A stretch of 64,000 nt of DNA from Ptychodera flava (lineage: Eukaryota; Hemichordata; Enteropneusta; Ptychoderidae), in NCBI RefSeq assembly GCF_041260155.1, contig NW_027248277.1, positions 5,130,410 to 5,194,409 on the forward strand. Direction: 5' to 3'. Below are positions 34,606 to 46,953 of this stretch, in pieces. The position numbers and the translations under genes are program-made. How positions within the stretch are numbered: position 1 is the stretch's first letter; each line of letters begins with the position of its first letter. The notes beneath the pieces are model-generated. The model had not been told where the DNA came from, searched no databases, and saw nothing but the letters and a program-made list of their open reading frames with translations.

Positions 34606-35359
34606 AACTTAACTTATAGCTATATTGCGTAGAGTCTTGATTTCTGATATCTTATATTATGCCTGAAATCGTCTTGGTCATATTGTGCCTTTATTGCTAG
34701 AAGTTTCCCCTGCTATAGTACCCTAAAGCTATAGTGTTCATTTTCCTTAAATTCATTTAAACACATATAGTTTCTGAAGTCCAACAGAAGGGAAGTTTTA
34801 TGTTTATACGTTGTTCGAGTTGTTAAAGACACATTCCTCAATCACTTAATTTTGTAGAAATTATTGATGACATTACTAGTTAATTTGTGTCGGTTATTTT
34901 GTCATTGAACCGTTTATCATACTCGGTATTATGTGTTGAGAACTCAAAAATTAGCCATGGCACATCATACATGCAATGAGAATACAGCGCGTAGTTTATG
35001 ATCTCTTATGACAGTCAGTGAGCCAATTTTTTTTTACATTACCCTTCTGGTATGCTGCTGCTTCTGTGGTCTCCTTTGAGGCCCGTGAGTTAACTATTTT
35101 TTAGTCTGGGGCCGTGTTGCCTATAAATAGACAATACAGTTAACAAATGAAAGCTTACACACTGCCATTCTGTATGTAAATATCGATACGTGTTACGTAA
35201 TTAGTCTGCCTCGTCGCCTACTTTGCGCTGTGACTACTGAAATGTATTCTTGATTGATGAAAGTGATTCAAAGTTTTGAGAAAAATTAAGAAAAATCTTC
35301 TATTTCTTAGAGCTCTCGACCTTAATCATCTTTCATGTCTTCTCTTTACTTTTCAAGAC
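34606..35359. other. 5' flank of secreted-protein gene A
   Basis: Partly alignable with the flank of gene B (44640-45105). All three copies have a pyrimidine tract and TTCAAG four bases before the ATG, which could be a 3' splice site of a 5'-UTR intron. Confidence 0.4.
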
Positions 35360-36783
35360 ATGCGGCTGGTGATCCTCTTCGCCACCCTGCTGCCAATCAT
35401 TCTCTGTGACTCCGATGAACCGTACGTATCTGAGGAATGGAAGTGTTCGCATGTTACAGCGACTGAATATGATGGTGTCGTGATGAACGCAGTTATTCAA
35501 CAGGAAATAGAATGCACGGAAGAGTTGTGGAATTTACGTGACGAACTTGAGGAAAAAACCCATTTGAGACCAATTACATTTACAAAACCATCGGACCGTT
35601 CATCGAGGGAACCAAATCATATCGACTCGCTGAGGTGGTAAAGACGAATTGGAAACAGCAAATTTGGTAAGTAAAGGATATAGTTCTGCCATAATCTCTA
35701 CTTTTACGAAAGTGTTTTATTTGTTACTTTTGAACTATGTGGACGCGCTAAGAATGTGTTTCGTAAATAGAAACAGATTGAGGAGCGAAACGATAGACAG
35801 ACTGGAGTAGATCCGGATAGAGCATTCCGAAGGATGTAGATTGTATTTCTTTTCAATATTTAATAGCTGTTTTAGTCCTCTTCCCAGAATGCTGGCTGTA
35901 ACGACATATTTCTTTTCGCATTTAAATGCACCATGTACAAAAACACCTACTATGAAGTTCATTTCGTGATATATTATGTAACAAATATAGCAGTAGATTA
36001 TCCAATTGTGTATTGTTGATTTTTTATGTTTCCCTTATAATACTATATGAACACACAAGTGTGCCTGTGCACGATTATATTGTGTCAATGTTTAGCAACA
36101 TGTGTCCCTCTTTAACGTTTCAGGGATCCAGAATTAAAGGTGAGGAAGTGGTCATGTGTTTCAATGGAACGCTAGACTTCTATACCGGACACAAACTGAG
36201 GGCGAGAAGCAACAAAATGGACGTAAGTTACCTGTGACACGATAAGTTGTAATTTCCATCGTGTTCTAATATTTAAGTCGTTTGATTAAGAAAAAAGTCT
36301 CTTGTTCTACTGTTGTCATCATGTCGAAATGTTGAACTTGAACTTATCAAAACAGCCTGTATGTCTATGGTAACCAATTATTTTGTTTCCAAACGAATGT
36401 AAGTCAGCTAAATCACGTGACATTTTCATTATGATAACTTTTGCTATAAATGTCGAACTACAGTTTGTTGTTCTCTTCCAGCAAGCACACTGAGCAAAAG
36501 TATCAGGCTTGCCAACTCAGCCTGTAGATGTATATATATCAGTATTATTTGATATACTGCATCTCCGTAAATGTCTACAGAGTATTTATGTCAGGCATTT
36601 CACTAATGCTGTATTTGTGAGCCATAGGTTGTCGCGGGGCTCAAGATAAAGTTGCAACTCAAATGCAAATTAGAAAGCTTGGGTAAACGATGTTTGTCTG
36701 TATCAAGACTATGACTAACTGAGTCTTCTCGTGTATGTATGTATGTATGTATGTATGTATGTATGTATGTATGTATGTATGTA

Positions 36784-36834
<51 letters not shown>

Positions 36835-37417
36835 ATGTATGTATGTATGTACACGGAGTGAAGGACGGAAGGGCGGACGGGTAATGGGAGGGAGGGAGGG
36901 AAGGAGGGACGGGCGGAGTGGGAAAATGAACGGTAGGACGGAGGGAAGAAGAGACGCATGCGAGAATGGGATAAAACTTGATCACTACACCAGATAAAGA
37001 ATCTTTATAAATGATACCATTGTACCTTTTGCACAAAGTTCAAATATTCTGGTTTTTCTCGACCACAGTTGAACAACAGGGACTGTGGTAGAGCTTACAA
37101 TTTTAATTCTGCACGTCCGAACGTTGTTTGCGGAGTCGAACAAGAAACATAGTAATCTGGCGGCGAAGGACAATGGCCATCCTTATGGCCAGACCTTAGC
37201 AATAATCAGACAAGATCGAGTTAAATACATGACTTTGTGTTTCTATTTCACGATTTTTAAGGAATGTCCTGAGCGATTGGCTGGAGACATTTGGTGGAAC
37301 CCTCCTGGAGAGATTACATGGTCTACGAGTGCGCAGTACTGCAGTCATACCCATCTCAATGACACATTCCTATACTATTGCTTGTACCACCATCCTGAAA
37401 TTGATAAAGAAACATAG
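35360..37417 (+). pseudogene. Secreted six-cysteine protein gene, copy A, frameshifted in exon 1
   Basis: Exons 35360-35666, 36124-36222 and 37262-37417 correspond to those of copy B. Exon 1 encodes a signal peptide (hydrophobic LVILFATLLPIILC) and an acidic start to the mature chain. Relative to B it lacks one base near 35555, beside an A-run, and one near 35648, so the frame leaves B's register. Exons 2 and 3 are open and about 70% identical in protein to B. All splice sites are GT-AG. Intron 1 is only 457 bp against 4 kb in B; intron 2 holds a microsatellite. The family is not recognised. Coding identity stands out from the poorly alignable introns, implying past selection. Either a decayed gene or a real one with two assembly errors; the A-run makes the first deletion suspicious. 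Confidence 0.65.
36734..36912. repeat. (GTAT)n(GT)n microsatellite plus purine tract
   Basis: GTAT units (36734-36789), then GT (36790-36823), then GTAT again to about 36850, followed by a GGGA/GGAC-rich tract to 36912. Lies in intron 2 of gene A; the long frames on both strands are artefacts. Confidence 0.96.
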
Positions 37418-37773
37418 TGATAATTTTGGACGCCGGAACTATGCCAATGGAGAGCCTAGAATCAAAGTGAATTTTGACTTTTTCATTTCAACTGTCGAGA
37501 CATTGTATCGCTGGTTCCCGTGATAGAGGAAATTGTTCAACAGTATCACATTATGCTTTTCATTTACCGTGGTATTGTCTAAATTCTTGTGTTAAAAATA
37601 AAAAATGCTCCTTATCAAACTTAAAGAATATGATATCTTTTCGTGCTTTGTAATTTCTGAAGCTGAAAAAATGAACATCAGTTCTATCATCAAGCAGAAC
37701 TTGTGAGGTAGTAGACACTTTCTGTAGCCGATTGTAAATTTGGAAGACAACATTAACAATTATTTTCTCGTAG

Positions 37774-40250
37774 CCCTTACGGAAAATTGAGATCTACATC
37801 TAGTCCACATTAGATCTACAGTAGACTTTATTTTAATTGGGCAGTAGATGAACTGCTTCATCTACTTTTGTGCATACTAATGAGGTCATAGTTCAGAGAG
37901 TAGATGAAATGTAGACAAAATGTGGATGAAAAATTAGACGAAATTTAGATCTCAGGTAGATGAAATGTAGACAAGATGTAGATCTGTTGCTTCGTCTACT
38001 TTTGTGCATATTAATCATCAGGTCATAGTTTAGAGAGTAGATAAAATGTAGATGAAAGGCAGACAAGATGTAGATGGAATAAATTACGTATAGGATGTAG
38101 CTTAGACAAAGAACAAGAAATTAGTGAGGCATGGAGATCTTGCAAAAGTGTTGAAAATGAAAATGTAAGTATGTTAACATGTCAATCAATTTTTAGACTT
38201 TAAAAATTGATCGATGGCCATGGTGTAGCACAGGCTAGGGCTGCAGTTCATGATGAGTATCACAATATTGCATATCACAACAACATCTTCTTGATGTAAT
38301 TTGCTGGCAACTTCACTGAGCACCATGGTATCAATGGACCTTTGCATAACATGAGATATCTCACGCTGGAAAAATCAATAATTCAATGACCGATCATGAG
38401 TGGTATTCAGGTCGAAATAGAGAGTAGAACATTGTGCATGCTTAGGCCTACTCAAATTTTTCAAATCTTTCTCAACTGTACATACATCATTACATGATTA
38501 ACAGAACAAACTGCATACAAAGCATTTCAGTACATTCAACGAGGCTTTATTAAAACATTTAGAACTGAAATATTCTACATGTTACACAATCAAAATTCAT
38601 ATGGTCGTGGTATTAAAACAGGCGATCAACAAACCTTGCCTACCTCAACGCGGGCCTACCTTACAAGTTGCATTACAACAGTCAGTACACGTACTGCAGT
38701 ACAGTACAGCTGTATACTGGCAGTGTAGAGGCACTGCCATCGTCAAGTTATCGATGCCAACCTATGTCTCAACCCGATGTAATTCTCGATCGGAACACTT
38801 TCTATGCATATCAGAATTGATGTCACATTGTTTCCAAGGTGTACAGATGACGAAAATGTGCTTGAAAAATAAGATTTGTTCAAGTACGAATGGTGAGCAG
38901 GCTGGCTTCTCTCTCCGATATGCATTGATATGCTGAACCGTTGAAAACATGGCGCCTTGTGATTGCGCATGCGCATAAGGTCAACTCTCACAGTTGACCC
39001 GGAAATCGAAGCCAGTTACAAGGTCATTTGCTCTTAAAGAGCAAGAGGTGGAGGCTGAAAGGTGGTGGGGAGATCAGTCCATGCGCGAACTCTCCATGAA
39101 AATGCAAGAAAATACGTCGCTCAGGTGAAGAAATTACTTAAAGCAGTACTGGTAATTTTTAAAGCTAACTCGTGTTATGCATGTGTACTGAAATGCCATT
39201 GCCAAAATAACACTGTAATGTAGTCTTATCTGTTACGTTTGTGGCAATGATAACAATGTCAATACAATTATTTGTAAGTTGACTGAAAGATAGGGCCGTG
39301 GCTGCTGATTTTCACACGATTCAGAAGTGACTCAATGATACTCAGAAAGTTTTATGCGAGGATAGTTTTGATTTTATTTTTTACAATTAAAAGCAGCTGG
39401 GATATCAAACAGGTTCGTTTGATTGTTTGTTGGATATGAAGCCGAGGAAATAAAGTTATTAGTTAACAAATAGCTCACTTGCATATTTATGAAGTTTTGT
39501 AATTAGTCACATAACTCCAAAAACAAAACTTACAAATTAGATCAGGGTCCAGCCCGTGGTTAGATGCTACTGTATTGACCCATCTGAAGAAAGTATCAAT
39601 GAAAACATTGATTTTTTATTAGATTCACTTTAAAGTCACTTTTTCAAAAATTAATTACTGGATAATCTTTACATTTTTAACTTTACCACAAAATTGTAGT
39701 TTGATCCCTGTGATATTTTGTATTTGTGTTCCTCGAGTTAAACAGGAGAGCCTTAGGATGAAAAGAAATTAATTCACTAATTTCTTCTCTCTTGTTGTAC
39801 AGTATATATTCAAATGTAAGAAAATGTCTTGTCTTTTACTGATGCCTTCTCGCATGGAGCCTGCAGTTTGCCAATCATAGAATTTTAAGGGATTGCATTG
39901 TTGGACATAGTATACAGCAAGAAACAGTACATTAGATTAAATGTACCGGTAGACAAGATGGTGATTTTTGAAGTAGAAGTGGATGAGTCTTTGTTTGCCT
40001 AAGTGAATTTTGTAGATGAAACTCCCTTAGATTGGATGGTAGATCAGTGTAGATCAAGCGCAGACGAAGTTAGTGCGAAATGTAGACATAGTCATGTCTG
40101 GTGTGGACAATATCTGTAGACAAAGCTTCATGTAGACAAACTGCTGTGGCTGTTCATCTACAAAACCCTGATGTAGATCTACATAAAGTCTACTGCAGAC
40201 GGTCCGTAGATCTACTCTCATCTACTGTGGACATAGGTTTTCCGTAAGGG
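37774..40250. mobile_element. Non-autonomous DNA transposon with CCCTTACGGAAAA ends, 2477 bp
   Basis: Ends CCCTTACGGAAAA (37774) and TTTTCCGTAAGGG (to 40250) are inverted repeats. Subterminal zones (about 37785-38095 and 39940-40235) are packed with GTAGATGAAATGTAGAC-type words, arranged so the outermost (AGATCTACATC / GTAGATCTAC) mirror each other. The insertion splits a stretch that is continuous in blocks B and C (GGAAGAC... running to the CT tract at 50960 and 63909). No frame over 111 aa, so no transposase. No clear target duplication (left flank GTAG, right flank AGG). Superfamily not assigned. Confidence 0.7.
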
Positions 40251-40257
40251 AGGTTCT

Positions 40258-40430
40258 GCAAGCCTCATTCTCTCTGTACCTCTCTGTCTCTCCTGTCATT
40301 CCACCTTCCTTCCTTTCTTCCTTCCCTTTAGTTTCTCTCCGACTCTCTCTCAGTCTCTCTCACTCTCTATCACTCTAGCCCTCTCTCTCTAGCCCCCCCT
40401 CTCTCTCTCTCTTTCTCTCTCTCTCTCTAG

Positions 40431-40496
<66 letters not shown>

Positions 40497-40560
40497 GCCC
40501 CCCTCCCTCTCTCTCTCTCTCTTTCTCTCTCTCTAACTCTCTCACTCAGACTCTCTTTTC
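40258..40560. repeat. (CT)n-rich microsatellite
   Basis: CTCT tracts interrupted by TAGCCCCCCT, purest at 40438-40494. The counterpart in B is at 50960 and in C at 63909. Confidence 0.95.
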
Positions 40561-42026
40561 GCAGGTTTTCAATTTTAAAATTTGTAAATTGACTTTTTTC
40601 TGATGTTGATGGTAATATCTGAAGGATACATTCCACAAAAAATACATCTTTCAACCGATCGGGACAATAATTACTGCGTTAACTTGTACGCCAATCACCG
40701 ATCAAAACTTTCACATAGACTATATATGCTAACGATAACTTGCATTCTTGTACCGATATTTAGGGACGGGCAGTTTAAGGTTTACACTCTTAATGAGGGA
40801 CCTGTAAACCAATTGGGGAAGATTCTGGCAGGCATCAAATGATTTAGGAGTTGTTAGGAGTTGTAATCATTGTTGAGTTTCTTTTCACAATGTGATCAAT
40901 ATTTATGCCAAAGCAAACCCTTTCGTTTGAATGCAATGCTACACTTGACCCGAGTTTGAGGGGCATATAAATATAATAAATGTAATATAAAACATAATAA
41001 ATTTAAGGAATAAGCTTCAGCAGACTGTCATTGAAGTGGCAGGCTTTTGTGTAGTTTGTGATGGCCAAGTAACACAAGCCACTGGAGGCCAGCAAACCTT
41101 ACCGTACCTAAGAGCTTGCAATGACTGTGGAAATGAAAGTTGTAATTCACAAACTCAACAAAATAGGTATTGTATTGCATATCTAAGGTTCATTTTGAAT
41201 GGATTTGAAGATGCATACAGTGCAAGTGTCGCTTACAGATAACTTTAAATGACAGAACGGTTTTGTATGATGAGATTTTGTTCAGGTCTTCATGTTGTTC
41301 GACCGATGACATGACCAGGAAATTGCAACATCGAGGTTGAGATCCACCTTGATTGATCAGAACATATTTATTTTCATCATTACATACTCTTAATGACGAG
41401 ATTTCATTCGAGTATAATAACCCCTTTATCATACATGCATGCTTTGCTTATGACTGTTTTTTTTCTATGGACGTTCCTAAATTAGGGACGAAATCAACTG
41501 AAATCGACCACGCTTGCTCCTCGCTATACTCATATAAGTTTCTTGCTAAGGAGTGATGCCAACATTATCACTTGTTAGTATTTTGATATTATTCCCGTGT
41601 TGGGCCATTGCACTTCAATGGAGGGTTTATTGCACACTTTTAAAGCGAACAATTTACTTTGTCGACCTCGCTGCTATATTTTGGTATGCCCCATACGATA
41701 ACTGAAATAGCAAGTCTTGGATTACTATTTTTCACATTCCTGGCCGCTGGGAGTGCGGGATCGATGGTGTGTGAAAAATCGATCCCACACTTTCAGAAAT
41801 CGTCCTACACTCTGCAGTAAACATTACACGAGCTCTGATTGGATGATGAACAGCCGATTTCGTTCCACTCCCAAATTTTATCCAATGGCACGACAAGTAA
41901 CACACGGGAGATACTACAAAGTAAGTAGGTCAGAGTACAGTGGCAGACGACAGAGTTGTCACGATTTTTGATAATTTTGTACGTGTCCAATGTGAATTTA
42001 ACGCATTTTGTGGTCATGTGAGAAAA

Positions 42027-42174
42027 AGAATCTCACACACCAAGGACCTGGGATCAGATTTCTCACACTCATTGGGGATATTTTGTCTCACACATGCATG
42101 CGGCTCGTGTGAGACAAAAAATCCCCAACGAGTGTGAGAAATCTGATCCCAGGTTCTTGGGGGTGTGAGATTCT
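42027..42174. mobile_element. 148-bp foldback element (hairpin)
   Basis: Arms of ~72 bp starting AGAATCTCACAC match with few differences around GCATGCGGCTCG. Internal words GTGTGAGAAATCTGATCCCA recur in opposite orientation. A looser set of related words (GATCGATCCCACAC) sits at 41755-41805, perhaps an older copy. Not seen in block A. Confidence 0.8.
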
Positions 42175-43269
42175 ATTAGTCTGCTTTTGTTTTCTGACAG
42201 ATTGAAATCTTACTGTCTGCTTTTGTTTTGTGAGAGATAACATTTAAAGAAAAATCGATGAGAATTAATTCCATTGTTGTGTCTTTTGACTGTTAAAAAT
42301 TCTTTTTTGACGTTTTTACGGATACTGGACAGACTGTATTAAGGCAATTGATAACTAGCTTGCCAAAATTTGCAGAAAGATACAGACAGACCAGATCGAT
42401 GCTGTATTAATTGTTTTCATGGACTAACGGCCGGCATGGCGTGACAACGCAACTGCACAGCTTACCCGAATATCCTGACTTTACTTTCATAGCAAAGCAG
42501 CAGAAAAATAATATTGCAATATAAATGAGCTCGTTTTGCGTCACCACACCACAAAACTAGAGACGGCATGCGTGTCTTGAAGACCTTCATTCATGCCCTT
42601 GGAGGGGAGGGGATTTCGTGACTTCCACATTTTGCTCTTTACTTTTCTTCCTTCAAAACGAACATGTAGCCCCTTTCATGTCAACGTCTGTTGGTTTCCA
42701 TTAATCTTCCACTTTGATATCAAAATCTACACCTTTGGTGACCATGAATATACACGTTATATAGTGCTCGACGCTTTTGTACGGACTACAGTGACTAGAA
42801 TAGCACTAACGCACGGGTTTCTATCATATGCCATTTGTCCTCTGTTTGATGGGTATTTTCTGACAAACAAAATACAGAGTTAATGCGTGTGGTGCACTGA
42901 TACTTCTGTGACTTGCATATTAGGGCCTTTACTTTGACGTTATACGCTAAATACAGTGTACTGTAATTATGGTTCTTTTATTACTCCATTTTATTCTATT
43001 TTTAAGTGTTTGCCCCAAATACCGCTTTGAATAAACGTGTATATTTTCCAGAGCTGTTGAAATCTAATAAATTTTCAACATTTTCATCTGGTCAATTTGC
43101 TAAATTCGTCGCCGACAGACACGTCTGCATATGCTCTATACAACCATTTATCATTATTTTTAAATGTCAAAAGTTTTACCTATTCGTTTTGTAACTCTTC
43201 ATTGTAAAGGTGTTACGAACCTTTCACGTACTTTAGTAATAGCTGCATCTGATATCCTTCACTGTTCAT

Positions 43270-43760
43270 TGCCCTTAAAATTGCCTTGTGTAGCTCAAAT
43301 TGTGCCTTTTGCGAAAGAGATAATTGGAACAGCTGAATACTATTTTATACTATTTAGCTTGTCAACACGTCTCCCTCAATTCCATACACAAACAGGCCAG
43401 AGGACGTTCTCTATTAGTGCCTCAGGTTTCTGGAACTCACTTCCTGATGATATTCAGTGCAGCCACAATGTTGACATTTTTAAAGCTCAGCTGAAATGTT
43501 TTATTCGGGATAATATGATAAATATAACTTGTGTTTTTCATTCTCTTTGCTTTGTTGATATTTTAAATATTTTATTTATATTTTATTTTGTCTGCTATTT
43601 GCCTTCACTGTTTTTTTAACACTAATTGGATTTGAATTCTGTGTGTTTAATTAGGACCCCATGGGAGATTACAGCCTTATTGGGTAATTGTAACTCGATT
43701 TAAGCATGTAAACGGGTAATCCTTTAAAGTGAAATAAATAAATAAATAAATAATAAATAC
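43270..43760 (+). mobile_element. CR1/L2-type LINE 3' fragment (block B)
   Basis: The frame through 43281-43520 encodes the typical C-terminal reverse-transcriptase tail: STRLPQF, TGQRTFS, SGFWNSLPDDI, then FKAQLKCFI. It is followed by a 3' end with (AAAT)n at 43731-43757. 5'-truncated. Absent from the aligned position of block A (about 33660-33780), present in C, so inserted between the two duplications. Confidence 0.8.
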
Positions 43761-45105
43761 GTGTAAAATTCAGTGTTATTGTTTACATTTGAATTATAGT
43801 CCGGATCAGAATTAAAATGTCAACAATACATATACAGTCTACAAGATATTGTCGTTAAACGCAAAAATATTGAAAAGGAAAATCAAACCCCTACTTGCCC
43901 TTTACAGTAGGTGAATGATGTCATCTTTTTCACTCTGATTCCCGTCACTCGATACTGAAAAGAATTCAAATACTGACAAGGACAATACGATATAATAATA
44001 TTGTGGGTAAGAGAAAAGAAAAACACTAAAATATGGCAAAAAAATAAATGTATAAATATGTTTTTTTTTCGGCAATTTGTGTGATAGATGTAATTTTGAA
44101 GGCTATTAATACATTAAGTCTACTTATGAAACGGTGGCATGCTTTAATTTCTGAAGTGGGACCATTCATGTTGACGTTTTCTGCTCTGCCAAACTTTTTG
44201 CTAAATTTGGTGTATCAGGGTAAAAACGATCTCAAAATTATAAAAAGAAAACCTGTTCAGGAATAAAAATGTGCTGGTGTGAAACACTGAGCAGATGTCG
44301 CTCCATTGTTGTGCAGCCCATGAACCAGTAGATTCTACCTTTCTTGCAGTGAGTACTTTACACTAATAATTCTATTACTAACATGGCTTCGTCGTTTTTC
44401 TATTGTCATGCCTGACTGAAACCGTCTTGGGTAAATTGCGCCTATAGATTACAAGAATTTTCCCTTTGTCATATTACCCTAGAACCATCGTGATTACTTT
44501 TCTTGAAATCCATCCAAGGAAACTCATATGCCATTAGTTTCTAACATTGAAAGTCCGGTTCTGAAATCATATGATTAATCGTCTTTGGTGTTAAAGTCGC
44601 AATTCTCAACCTAAAATAATTGCGTAAATTATTGACGACATCACTAGTTCCATGGTGTCGGTCTTTTGTCTTGAACCATTTGTCAAGTTAAGCGTTTGAT
44701 AAAATTCAAAACCATTCATGCCAACAATAATTTAAATACGGCGCCTACTTTCTGGTTTCCGACCAAGGTAGAATGGAAAGACAGTCGGATTGACAGTCAG
44801 GTTTTAATAGAACCCTTCTGATATGCTGCTTGCGTGGTCTCCTATTAGGTGGCCTGTGAGGTAACCAATGATGTAAAAGTCTCCTTGCGAAAAATTGGGA
44901 CAATTTTAATATTCACAATGTAGATAAAAAGGGCCACTTTAATTAAAACATTAATAAGTGTTCCTTAGGTCACCGTGAGATTGAAAGTTCCACCGGGAAA
45001 GTTGAAGCAAAAGATTGAAGTCTCCGTTTTCTAGGCTCACGTGACCTTATCAATCGTTTGTCCGTAGAAAATCAATTAAAATTTGTTTTTTTCCATCTTC
45101 AAGAC

Positions 45106-46890
45106 ATGCTTTTCGCGATCCTTTTGGCCACCCTGTTGCCAATCGTTCTCTGTGACTCCGATGAACCTTTCGTGTCTGAGGAATGGAAGTGTTCACATCT
45201 TTCAGTGACTGAGTATGATGGTGTCGTGATAAACGTAGTTGTTCAACAGGAAGTAGATTGCACGGAAGAGTTGTGGAACTTACCTGAAAGACTTGAGAAA
45301 CTTGAACCATTTGAGACTAAGGTTCTTTACAAAGCAATTGGTCCGTTCATTGAGGGAACCAAAACATATCGACTCGTGGACGTGGTGCAAGACAAATTAG
45401 ACACGGCCGATCTGGTGAGTAGAAGACATAGTTCTTTCACTAATCTCTGTGTTTTGCGCAAGAGTTTTTACTTGTGTTTGACGTTGTGAAGGCGCGAGAT
45501 TACCTGTTTCCGAGACAGAGGCTGAAGCAGAGTCGGAGAGTTAAACGGACAGCCTAAGAGAGAGATCCACTGACAGAGCCAAGTGTTGAGGAACACAGAT
45601 ACGTATTTCGTTTTCGTTTCATCATTATATGTGTGAAATCTTCAAATCTTTTTACCTATTCTTAGAATGCTCTTGGTAGCGACAGATTTGTTTAAGCATT
45701 TCTAATGCGCAAACTACAAAAAAGACATGTTCCTTTCCGTGGCATACTCTATGATAGAACCCCATCGTCTTGAAGGGCGCCCTGGGTCGTTCAAAGGAAT
45801 ATCGTGTACTTTGCCTGTACGTTTCCTCGCGACTGTCGGTAGAATACACCGTATCCCATGGGATCTAAGATCTCAGAATCAGAGTCTGAGTAGGGTACGG
45901 CTGAACTGCATACATGCTTCGGTTGGGACGGGGGTGAACGGACAGCATCTGGCGAAGAAAGACGCGATGACGAGTTGTTTTCTGTGGCCACGATGTTGAA
46001 TGTGAAGTTGAAGACCCTCCGGTGATATGAGTATTAGAGAATAGCCAGGGTAACTATTTTTGAACTTGCTGGCGACACCATTGCTAGGATTACAAAGTAC
46101 TGATCGCGCGTTGGCTGTTCCCCGTCTCAGTGACGAAGACAAAGGGGCAGGTAATGAGAAACCGCTAAATATGGAACTACGAAATCTGATTGGTTAAACC
46201 AAGGGGTACTGTCATAGGCTGTTCAATTTTACTTGGAAGTAAAGCTAAAATTACCACATCTTCATGATGCAAACATGGCTAGAATTCAATCAAGGATTTA
46301 ATAATCATACTGAAAAGTATTTAACTATTGGCAGCTACCAGACTGGAGTAAAAAGGACGCACTAACGAACATGCGCGATTAACAACTTCCGGGAGACCAA
46401 AAACTAGCACATTTCAAAATCTTTGATTGCCATGTTCTGCGTACACGATCTATGGCTGCAGACGACCAGAACAACATTACCTCGACTGAGGGTGCTTCTA
46501 TCTAAAAGAGGGATCTGACTTACAACAACAATGGCGGTTTGCCTGTATCTGCGTCTTAGTACGTGCTGCTTTTATGGTCTCGTGTTACCCTGTGAATAGC
46601 GAAATCGCCACATTTTTACAGGAGCCGATCTATGGAGATGGGTACGGGTGATGTGGGGATCTATCGCTCACGTTGCTGGCCACAGACATTTGTCTGTGAC
46701 ATGGCCAACACTGGTACTACACTATCACTTGTCGATGTGCTCCGTTGCATTTGAAATATTTTGGGGTTTTTTTGCAATCCGACGTATAAACAACGTCCAC
46801 TCTTACTCTCAGTCAAAGACGAGATGTCACAAATGAAAATATAGATGCATAGAGGCATTTGCATTGACTCGTACTTGCCAATATCAAAGC

Positions 46891-46953
<63 letters not shown>

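Larger units (their letters stand above)
29280..40800 (+). repeat. Segmental block A (oldest copy of the secreted-protein gene block)
   Basis: Matches block B in the same order: 29280-29460 to 40780-40960, 29760-29945 to 41210-41380, 32340-32800 to 42400-42890, 33400-33700 to 43015-43270, then the gene. The tail after the gene (37670-37770, then the CT tract at 40258) matches 50875-51000. Identity is patchy, so this duplication is old. Specific to A are the SINEs at 33-34.6 kb and the TIR element at 37774-40250. Confidence 0.75.

Noticed and set aside
36603..37036. Overlapping 88-125-aa ORFs with Tyr-Ile-His or Val-Cys repeats
   Set aside because: Translations of the GTAT/GT microsatellite in intron 2 of gene A.
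41036..41242. 68-aa Cys-rich ORF at the start of block B
   Set aside because: The aligned stretch in block A (29610-29790) has stops in this frame; similarity is explained by duplicated non-coding DNA.
43164..43619. 151-aa ORF as a host gene
   Set aside because: Its middle matches the C-terminal tail of CR1/L2 reverse transcriptases and is followed by an AAAT tail.
45727..46142. Candidate exons in gene B intron 1
   Set aside because: Frames on both strands are similarly open, and indels between B and C break them.
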